Source: Muribaculaceae bacterium (GTDB taxonomy: Bacteria > Bacteroidota > Bacteroidia > Bacteroidales > Muribaculaceae). From it: a stretch of 7,923 bases of DNA. The stretch spans positions 1 through 7,923 of the forward strand of contig JAICZO010000510.1 of assembly GCA_029057255.1 (NCBI GenBank). The letters are read 5' to 3'. Each line of letters begins with the position of its first letter. Position 1 is the first letter of the stretch. A model generated the notes under the pieces. That model saw only the letters and a list, made by a program, of their open reading frames with translations. It did no database searches and was not told the origin of the DNA. Positions 1 to 6,243 of the stretch are shown one piece after another. Made by a program: the position numbers and the translations under genes.

Positions 1-24
1 GTATAGCACGTCGAACTCACCTTC
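1..24 (+). other. Interrupted reading frame at the 5' edge of the fusion gene
   Basis: Read in the frame of the aminotransferase, these bases give V-stop-H-V-E-L-T-F, leading into MHGLKK. The residues after the TAG (4-6) still resemble the family segment that precedes the conserved LTF-x-x-G strand, so coding sequence continues upstream of the ATG at 25. Two readings fit. A TGG (Trp) codon may have become TAG, or one base may be missing near 7-10; with one base restored, the +2 frame would read Tyr-Ser-Thr into Val-Glu-Leu-Thr-Phe. Sequence error at a contig end would look the same. Confidence 0.5.
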
Positions 25-1809
25 ATGCACGGCCTCAAGAAAGTCCTTAGCCTCTGCATAAACTTCTTCACGCGTCCCGGCGACAACGTGATAATCCAGC
101 CGCCCGTCTACCACTCCTTCCGCTCCGTCATCGAGGGCAACGGCAGGCGTGTGGCCGACAATCCGCTGCGCCTTGTCGACGGCAGATACGAGATGGACTT
201 CGACGGTCTCGAGGAAGTGATCGTGCGCGAAAAGCCGGCCATGATGTTTGTCTGCAACCCGCACAACCCCATAGGCCTGCAGTGGGACGCCGACACGCTG
301 CGCCGCCTGGCGTCGGTCTGCAAGAAGCACGGCATGATACTCGTCTCCGACGAGATATACGGCGACATGATGCTCGGCGGCCGCCGACACATACCCACCG
401 CCACAGTGTCGGCCGAGGCTGAGGACGTGACCGTGACCCTCGGCGCTCCCTCCAAGACATTCAACATACCCGGCATCGTGAGCGCATGGACGGTCGTCAA
501 ATCGGCCAAGCTGCGCGAGCCGTTCTTCAACTGGCTCTCGGTCAGCGAGTTCAACGCTCCGCCTATCGCTGCCATGGTTGCCACGCAGGCCGCTTACGAC
601 AGCGGCGAGGCATGGCTCGACCAGGCTCTCGACTACCTTCAGAGCAACGTCGACTATACCCGCACTTTCGTCGACCGCGAGCTGCCGCAGGTAGGCATGC
701 ACACCCCCGAGGCATCATTCGCAGTATGGCTCGACTTCCGCAAGCTCGGCCTGTCGCAGACAGAGCTTGTCAACATGCTCATCAGCCGCGCACGCCTCGC
801 CCTGAGCGACGGCAGCTCCTTCGGCGCCCCCGGCACCGGCTTCATGCGCATGAACATCGGCGTGCCCCGCTGCATCCTCGAGGAGGGGCTGCGACGCCTG
901 CGCGACGCCCTGTCGCCGCTTGCCGGCAGCAAGCCCCACACCCCCGCGCCCACGCCGGCCAACATACCCTTTGTCAAGATGCACGGCCTCGGCAACGACT
1001 TCGTCTACGTCGACTGCATGGAGAAGCCGCTCGAGCGCCTCTCCGAGCTTGCCGTCGAGATGAGCCGCCGCCACACCGGCGTAGGCTCCGACGGCATCAT
1101 CGCCATCCTGCCCAGCGACAAGGCCGACTGCCGCATGCGCATCTTCAACGCCGACGGCTCCGAGGCACAGATGTGCGGCAACGGCATACGATGCGTGGCC
1201 AAGTACATCTACGACAACAAGATAGTCGACAAGCGGCACATCATCGTCGAGACCCTCAGCGGACTCAAGACTGTCGACATACACGCCGGTATCGACGGGC
1301 TGACCGACACCGTCACCGTCGACATGGGATTCCCGCGCACAAGACCGTCGGAAGTGCCTGTCAACCACGAGGGTGACCGCATGTTCGAGGAGCCTGTCAC
1401 CGCAGCCGGACAGACAGTCGCCGTGACCGCCGTGTCGATGGGCAACCCCCACGGCGTGGTCTTCGTCGACAGCTTCGACGGCGACATAGTGAGCACCCTC
1501 GGCCCCGAGCTCGAGAAGCACCCCATCTGGCCCGAGAAAGCAAACATCGAGTTTGTGCGTGTCGACGCGCCCGACGCCCTGTCGATGCGCGCATGGGAGC
1601 GCGGTGCCGGCGAGACAATGGCTTGCGGCACAGGAGCATGTGCCGCCGCTGCCGCCGCCGTGGCCACCGGACGCGCACGCTACCCGCTGACCGTACGCCT
1701 CATCGGAGGCAACCTCAACATCGACGTCGACCCCACAAACGGGCACATACTCATGACCGGTCCGGCCGTCACGGTATACTCAGGCGTCTACTATCCGTCG
1801 CGCTGCTGA
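25..1809 (+). CDS. dapF: PatB/MalY-type PLP aminotransferase fused to diaminopimelate epimerase (5' end incomplete)
   Basis: This is a two-domain protein. Residues 1-297 (counted from the ATG at 25) are a class I/II PLP enzyme of the MalY/PatB type. They show NPHNP at 78-82, the cofactor-ring Asp109 with Tyr112 (SDEIY), the Schiff-base Lys144 (GAPSKTF) and the carboxylate-binding Arg275. This family contains cystathionine beta-lyases and aminotransferases; the substrate cannot be read here. About 90 N-terminal residues expected for the fold are missing, so 25 is only the first ATG after an in-frame TAG at 4-6 and is unlikely to be the native start. A Pro-rich linker (about 298-313) leads to a full DapF (314-594), which converts LL- to meso-diaminopimelate for peptidoglycan and lysine in the cytoplasm. 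Both catalytic cysteines are present: Cys384 (QMCGNG) and Cys534 (MACGTG). The stop is TGA. The domains are certain; whether the aminotransferase half is intact in the cell is not. Confidence 0.88.
   Translation: MHGLKKVLSLCINFFTRPGDNVIIQPPVYHSFRSVIEGNGRRVADNPLRLVDGRYEMDFDGLEEVIVREKPAMMFVCNPHNPIGLQWDADTLRRLASVCKKHGMILVSDEIYGDMMLGGRRHIPTATVSAEAEDVTVTLGAPSKTFNIPGIVSAWTVVKSAKLREPFFNWLSVSEFNAPPIAAMVATQAAYDSGEAWLDQALDYLQSNVDYTRTFVDRELPQVGMHTPEASFAVWLDFRKLGLSQTELVNMLISRARLALSDGSSFGAPGTGFMRMNIGVPRCILEEGLRRLRDALSPLAGSKPHTPAPTPANIPFVKMHGLGNDFVYVDCMEKPLERLSELAVEMSRRHTGVGSDGIIAILPSDKADCRMRIFNADGSEAQMCGNGIRCVAKYIYDNKIVDKRHIIVETLSGLKTVDIHAGIDGLTDTVTVDMGFPRTRPSEVPVNHEGDRMFEEPVTAAGQTVAVTAVSMGNPHGVVFVDSFDGDIVSTLGPELEKHPIWPEKANIEFVRVDAPDALSMRAWERGAGETMACGTGACAAAAAAVATGRARYPLTVRLIGGNLNIDVDPTNGHILMTGPAVTVYSGVYYPSRC
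964..1809 (+). other. DapF domain of the fusion protein
   Basis: This segment alone matches the usual length of DapF (282 codons). It begins at the first beta-strand (IPFVKMHGLGND), where stand-alone DapF proteins have their start methionine. Here the codons before it read GCC AAC ATA, with no ATG, GTG or TTG. The ATG at 979 lies inside the first strand and is too late to be a natural start. The epimerase can therefore be made only as part of the fusion, or after proteolysis in the linker. The substrate-loop motif MGNPHG and both cysteine motifs are intact, so the domain should be active. Confidence 0.85.
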
Positions 1810-1847
1810 AAAAACACAAGAAAATCACGCAAAAAATGTGTATAATG

Positions 1848-1878
1848 TTGGTATATTGGCACAGTTTAAGTAAATTTG
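1848..1878 (+). promoter_or_regulatory. Bacteroidetes-type promoter for the rsh-pgpH-lipoprotein operon
   Basis: A TTG at 1848-1850 (-33 element) is followed after 20 bp by TAAATTTG at 1871-1878, a full match to the Bacteroidetes -7 consensus TAnnTTTG. Transcription would begin near 1884-1886, giving a leader of only about 17 nt before the rsh ATG at 1902. The 92-bp gap is the only sizeable gap in the window and is A/T-rich. The two downstream gaps (19 and 27 bp) show no such motif, which suggests that this promoter serves all three genes. Start-site mapping was not available. Confidence 0.6.
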
Positions 1879-1888
1879 TGCCTTAAAC
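1858..1888. repeat. Two interleaved inverted repeats across the -7 box
   Basis: GGCACA (1858-1863) pairs with TGTGCC (1877-1882), and GTTTAAG (1864-1870) pairs with CTTAAAC (1882-1888). All pairs are perfect. The arms alternate and share base 1882, so as RNA the two hairpins would exclude each other. As DNA, both dyads cover the predicted -7 element (1871-1878), a position where a bound dimeric repressor would block transcription. Short perfect dyads also arise by chance in A/T-rich gaps, so a regulatory role is only a possibility. Confidence 0.4.
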
Positions 1889-1901
1889 GACTTCTTACAC
1901 C

Positions 1902-4163
1902 ATGGATACCGACGGCAAAAAAGCACTTGAACGTGACGAGCAGATGATACAGGCGGCCTATCAGGACCTCCTTAACGGATATCTGCGGAGCAACCACCGC
2001 AAAAAAGTTGAGATAATAGAGCGTGCTTTCCGTTTTGCAAAAGAAGCTCACGCCGGCGTCCGCCGACGCTCGGGCGAGCCTTACATTCTGCACCCCATCG
2101 CCGTAGCCAAGATTGCCTCGCAGGAGATAGGTCTCGGCTCGACATCAATATGCGCCGCCCTGCTCCACGACGTCGTCGAAGACACCGACTACACCGTCGA
2201 GGACATCGAGCAGCACTTCGGCCCGAAGATAGCACAGCTCGTCGAGGGTCTCACCAAGATTTCGGGTGGCATCTTCGGCGACAAGGCTTCGCTGCAGGCC
2301 GAGAACTTCCGCAAGCTGCTGCTGACAATGAGCGAGGACATACGGGTCGTCCTGATCAAGATGGCCGACCGTCTGCACAATATGCGCACCCTCGGCTCTA
2401 TGGCACCCAACAAGCGCTACAAGATTGCCGGAGAGACGCTGTACATATACGCCCCGCTGGCTCACCGCCTCGGCCTTTTCGCCATCAAGACCGAGCTGGA
2501 GGACCTCAGCTTCAAGCACGAGCATCCCGACATCTACAAGGAGATAGACGCCAAAATCAAGGAGAGCGAGGCTCGCCGCGCCGCGGTATACACCGACTTC
2601 GCCGGCCCGATACTGCGTAAGCTCGACGAATCCGGCATCAAATACGAAGCCAAGGCACGACTCAAATCAATATACTCCATCTACAACAAGATGGAGAAAA
2701 AACATCTGCCATTCGAGGAGATATACGACCTCTACGCCATGCGTATAATCTTCGAGTGCGACGACCAGAACAAGGAAAAAGCCATCTGCTGGAGCATATA
2801 CTCCGCAATAACAGACCTTTACCAGCTACACCCCGGCCGTACGCGCGACTGGATCGTGACCCCCAAGGCCAACGGATACCAGGCGCTCCACCTCACCGTA
2901 ATGGGGCCGGACGGAAACTGGGTCGAAGTGCAGATCCGAAGCCGGCGCATGGACGAGATTGCCGAGAAAGGCTTCGCTGCCCACTGGAAGTACAAAATCG
3001 GCGAGGGTGAGGAAGAGTCCGAACTCAACGCATGGCTCAAGACCATCAAGGACATCCTCGACAACCCCGAGCCGAGCGCCATCGACTTCCTCAACACGCT
3101 CAAGCTCAACCTCTTCGCCACCGAGATAGTGGTATTCACCCCCGACGGCGAGCTCGTCACCCTCCCCGCCGGCGCCACCGTGCTCGACCTTGCATTCCAC
3201 CTCCACACCGAGATAGGCCTGCACTGCATCGCAGGCAAGGTCAACCACAAGCTCATGCCCCTGCAGACCGAGCTCAAGAGCGGCGACCAGGTCGAAGTGC
3301 TCACGTCCAAGACACAGGCTCCGCTGCCCGAATGGGCCGGTTTCCTTGTCACGGCAAAAGCAAGGACAAGACTCCGCAAGGGCATCAGGGCGCTGCGTCA
3401 GCCTATGGTGATAAAGGGCAACGAGAAGCTCACCCGCTGGCTCGCGGAGCATGACATCAACGACTCCAACTTCGTCATAACCAAGCTGCAGGGCATATTC
3501 CACGCCGAGAACCGCGAGGACCTCTGCTACCAGCTCGGCGCCGACGAAATAGCATTGGGCGACTTCCTCATAAAGCCGCTCAAGAAAGCTGCCCTCCAGA
3601 CATCAAAGAAGAGCACCGGCACAAGCCTGCTCTCGAAGATTCCTCTGATTGGCAAGATGGTGGCACAGACTCCCGCCGAAGAGGAGGAGAAGCCCGCCGA
3701 ACCAATCAACACCAAGCAGATATACCGGCTCACAACCACCGACAGCGGCCCAAACTACACGATGTCGGACTGCTGCAACCCTATCCCGGGCGACGACGTC
3801 ATGGGATATGTCAACGACGAAGGACGCGTCGAGATACACTCGCTCGACTGCCCCAGGGCCCAGCTGCTCAAGGCCGGATACGGCTCCCGCATTGTCGCCA
3901 CAGAATGGGACGAGGACATCCGCGAGCGCTTCATGGCACACATCCGCATCGAGGGGCTCGACCGCCGCGGCATACTCCAGGAGCTGACTCACCTCATCTC
4001 GATACATCTAGGCATCGACCTGCGCAAGCTCGACATCGAGGCAAGCGCCGAAGTATTCCACGCCGACATATGGGTGCGCGTCAACGACGCCGACGTCGTG
4101 AGCGACCTGTGCAGCCGCATGAAGAACATATCCGGTGTGACACGCGCCACCAGAATACACTAA
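1902..4163 (+). CDS. rsh: Bifunctional (p)ppGpp synthetase/hydrolase, long RelA/SpoT homologue
   Basis: This cytoplasmic enzyme makes (p)ppGpp from ATP and GDP/GTP and also hydrolyses it, setting the stringent response. All five usual domains are present in 753 residues, close to the normal family length. The HD hydrolase has His64, His89-Asp90, Glu93-Asp94 and Asp156, so it should be active. The synthetase has Arg253 and Lys255 (RLKS), Asp276, Lys322, Asn324, Tyr326 and Glu342/Gln344 (EVQIR), so it should be active too. TGS spans about 406-470, followed by a helical region, a zinc-finger-like domain (Cys624-Cys625, His646, Cys650) and ACT (about 677-752), which in the family sense deacylated tRNA on the ribosome. 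The RXKD motif that marks bifunctional enzymes reads RTRD at 313-316. The ATG at 1902 is the first start after an in-frame TAA at 1884-1886. No Shine-Dalgarno is present, as is usual in Bacteroidetes. pgpH follows 19 bp downstream. Confidence 0.97.
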   Translation: MDTDGKKALERDEQMIQAAYQDLLNGYLRSNHRKKVEIIERAFRFAKEAHAGVRRRSGEPYILHPIAVAKIASQEIGLGSTSICAALLHDVVEDTDYTVEDIEQHFGPKIAQLVEGLTKISGGIFGDKASLQAENFRKLLLTMSEDIRVVLIKMADRLHNMRTLGSMAPNKRYKIAGETLYIYAPLAHRLGLFAIKTELEDLSFKHEHPDIYKEIDAKIKESEARRAAVYTDFAGPILRKLDESGIKYEAKARLKSIYSIYNKMEKKHLPFEEIYDLYAMRIIFECDDQNKEKAICWSIYSAITDLYQLHPGRTRDWIVTPKANGYQALHLTVMGPDGNWVEVQIRSRRMDEIAEKGFAAHWKYKIGEGEEESELNAWLKTIKDILDNPEPSAIDFLNTLKLNLFATEIVVFTPDGELVTLPAGATVLDLAFHLHTEIGLHCIAGKVNHKLMPLQTELKSGDQVEVLTSKTQAPLPEWAGFLVTAKARTRLRKGIRALRQPMVIKGNEKLTRWLAEHDINDSNFVITKLQGIFHAENREDLCYQLGADEIALGDFLIKPLKKAALQTSKKSTGTSLLSKIPLIGKMVAQTPAEEEEKPAEPINTKQIYRLTTTDSGPNYTMSDCCNPIPGDDVMGYVNDEGRVEIHSLDCPRAQLLKAGYGSRIVATEWDEDIRERFMAHIRIEGLDRRGILQELTHLISIHLGIDLRKLDIEASAEVFHADIWVRVNDADVVSDLCSRMKNISGVTRATRIH

Positions 4164-4182
4164 GACCATCTTTTATTGAAGT

Positions 4183-6216
4183 ATGCGCAGTAAACTGCTG
4201 AATAAGATATTGATAGCTCTGGCAGCCACTATAGTGATTGTCTACTTCTATCCGCACCCCGAAGCAAACCGCTACAACTACGAGGAAGGCCGACCCTGGA
4301 ACTACTCCAAGCTGATAGCTCCCTTCGACATCCCCATCCACCCCGACTCGGCGACTCTGCTGGCCGCACGCGACACCCTCGACGCCCGATTCGTGCCCAT
4401 ATACGAGCTTAACCAGCTCATTATCGACACTATAGTGCGACGTCTGCCGCCCGCGCCGGGCACCCGACTGCCGCAGATGCTCGCCTCGGAGCTGCGCTCG
4501 ATATATGCCTCGGGGGTTGTCGACGTCCGCACTCGCGAGGACATAAACGAAGGCAAGCTGCCCAAGGTCAGGATTCTCGACAAGAACATACTGAGCGAGA
4601 TGTCGACATCGGGCTTCACTTCGCCGCGCGACGCATACATATACCTCGACTCGGTCATCACCGACCCCGAGCTGCACCAGTACTTCGTCAGGGCGAACCT
4701 GCATAACCTGCTGCTGCCCAACTACACACGCAACGAGGAGGAGTGCCGCCGCCACTACGAGTACGACTACCTGACACTTACCGCCGACAGAGGCATAATA
4801 CTGCAGGGACAGACCATCATCGACAAAGGCGCCATCATCACGTCGCAGGATTTCACCAACCTGCAGACCTACGAGACGATGCTCGCCCAGCTCAACACCA
4901 AGCACAACCAGAGCAAGTGGCTCATGCTCCTGGGGCAGTTCCTGTATGTGGCACTGCTTGTCGCCGCCCTCATGTGCTACCTGTACTTCTTCTGCCCGCA
5001 GATATACAACAACATGCGCGGCGTGACCTTCATCTACAGCCTGCTGACGCTGTTCTTCCTCGTCGCCGTCGGGCTGAACCACTTTGTGGCACAGGGCATC
5101 TACATAGCGCCTCTGATAATAGCGCCTGTCCTGGTACTCGTATTCTTCGACGGCCGCACGGCGCTCTTCTTCACCGGCGTCATGTCGCTCATCTGCGCCG
5201 GTGTCACGGCATTCGCCCTCGAGTTCCTCTTCCTGCAGTTCTGTGCCGCCACCGTCGCGGTCTACTCACTGCGCGAGCTGTCGCGCCGCGCCCAGCTGCT
5301 GCGCACGTCATGTATCGTGGCAGTGACCTACATCCTCGCCTACGTGTCGCTCGAGCTGCTCATGAACGGCTCGCTTGAGGGCTACACATGGCGCATGTCG
5401 GTGTTCCTCCTTGTCAACTCCGCCCTCACGTCGATGGCATACATACTGATGTTTGCCGTCGAGCGCCTCTTCGGCTTCATCTCCGTAGTGACCCTGGTCG
5501 AGCTTGCCGACATCAACAACCCTCTGCTGATGCGCCTCAGCAACGAGTGCCCCGGCACCTTCCAGCACTCTATCGCCGTCAGCAATCTCGCAAGCGACGC
5601 TGCCCAGCGCATCGACGCCAACGTGCAGCTCGTCAGAGCCGGAGCGCTCTACCACGACGTAGGCAAGCTCAACAACCCCGCATTCTTCACCGAGAACCAG
5701 CACGGCGTGAACCCGCACGACGCTCTCCCGCCCGAGCGCTCGGCAGCCATCGTCATCAACCATGTGACCGACGGCCTCCAGCTCGCCGACAAGGCAGGGC
5801 TGCCCGAAGTGATACGCAGCTTCATCCGCGAGCATCACGGCGCGGGCATGGCCAAGTACTTCTACTACACCTACTGCAAGGCTCACCCCGACGAGGATGT
5901 CGACAAGACACCCTTCACATACCCAGGCCCCAACCCGCACAGCCGCGAGACATCGGTGCTGATGATGGCCGACTCGGTCGAGGCCGCAAGCCGCTCGCTG
6001 CAGACCCACACGCGCGAGGCGATAACAGAGCTGGTCAACCGCATCGTCGACGGCCAGATAGCAGACGGCCTCCACAACGAGTCGCCGATAGCATTCCGCG
6101 ACATCAGCGTCATCAAGGAAGCTTTCATCAAGAGGCTGATGACCATATACCACTCCCGCATTGCCTATCCCTCGGCGCCCAAGACCGAGGCTCCCTCGGC
6201 ACCCGCCGCACAATAA
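4183..6216 (+). CDS. pgpH: 7TM-HD cyclic-di-AMP phosphodiesterase, PgpH family
   Basis: This inner-membrane enzyme is predicted to hydrolyse c-di-AMP to pApA. In order, the 677 residues hold a first membrane helix (about 8-23), a large extracytoplasmic 7TMR-HDED domain (about 24-245), a block of some six further helices (about 247-427) and a cytoplasmic HD domain (about 440-660). The metal ligands of the HD domain are visible: His462 (TFQHS), His491-Asp492 (YHDVGK), His527 (INHV), His551-His552 (REHHG) and Asp597 (MADSVE). A short Pro/Ala-rich tail ends the protein. The ATG at 4183 is the first start after an in-frame TGA at 4177-4179. Listeria PgpH has the same layout and is inhibited by (p)ppGpp, so the position directly behind rsh is suggestive. 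The ligand of the outer domain is unknown. Activity on another cyclic dinucleotide is possible but less likely, given the full PgpH layout. Confidence 0.93.
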   Translation: MRSKLLNKILIALAATIVIVYFYPHPEANRYNYEEGRPWNYSKLIAPFDIPIHPDSATLLAARDTLDARFVPIYELNQLIIDTIVRRLPPAPGTRLPQMLASELRSIYASGVVDVRTREDINEGKLPKVRILDKNILSEMSTSGFTSPRDAYIYLDSVITDPELHQYFVRANLHNLLLPNYTRNEEECRRHYEYDYLTLTADRGIILQGQTIIDKGAIITSQDFTNLQTYETMLAQLNTKHNQSKWLMLLGQFLYVALLVAALMCYLYFFCPQIYNNMRGVTFIYSLLTLFFLVAVGLNHFVAQGIYIAPLIIAPVLVLVFFDGRTALFFTGVMSLICAGVTAFALEFLFLQFCAATVAVYSLRELSRRAQLLRTSCIVAVTYILAYVSLELLMNGSLEGYTWRMSVFLLVNSALTSMAYILMFAVERLFGFISVVTLVELADINNPLLMRLSNECPGTFQHSIAVSNLASDAAQRIDANVQLVRAGALYHDVGKLNNPAFFTENQHGVNPHDALPPERSAAIVINHVTDGLQLADKAGLPEVIRSFIREHHGAGMAKYFYYTYCKAHPDEDVDKTPFTYPGPNPHSRETSVLMMADSVEAASRSLQTHTREAITELVNRIVDGQIADGLHNESPIAFRDISVIKEAFIKRLMTIYHSRIAYPSAPKTEAPSAPAAQ

Positions 6217-6243
6217 GAGAGCACGCGCAGCGTTATTATATTG

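Noticed and set aside
486..1376. 296-codon plus-strand frame inside the fusion gene
   Set aside because: It is Arg/His-rich low-complexity translation, overlapped fully by the conserved aminotransferase-DapF frame.
1627..1668. GCC-rich stretch as a trinucleotide repeat
   Set aside because: It encodes the Ala-rich helix that normally follows the second catalytic Cys of DapF; it is ordinary coding sequence.
979..1809. Separate dapF gene starting at the ATG at 979
   Set aside because: That ATG is inside the first conserved beta-strand (FVKMHGLG), so a protein starting there would lack it. The frame is continuous with the aminotransferase, with no stop between.
1841..1846. TATAAT as a classical sigma-70 -10 box
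   Set aside because: Bacteroidetes primary sigma factors use TAnnTTTG instead, and a full TAAATTTG match lies 30 bp further on with a correctly spaced -33 TTG.
1810..1857. Rho-independent terminator after dapF
   Set aside because: The stretch is A-rich but has no G/C-rich hairpin followed by a T run on the + strand.
1858..1888. H-type RNA pseudoknot formed by the interleaved arms
   Set aside because: The A-B-A'-B' order is right, but no loop bases separate A from B or A' from B', so the crossing loops could not span the stems. The predicted transcript start also lies inside the element.
4081..5082. Long minus-strand open frame (333 codons) opposite rsh and pgpH
   Set aside because: It is antisense to conserved coding sequence, its translation has no recognisable domain, and G/C-rich third positions readily create such frames. 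The minus-strand frames at 715-1746, 5308-6213 and 6262-7272 are rejected for the same reason.
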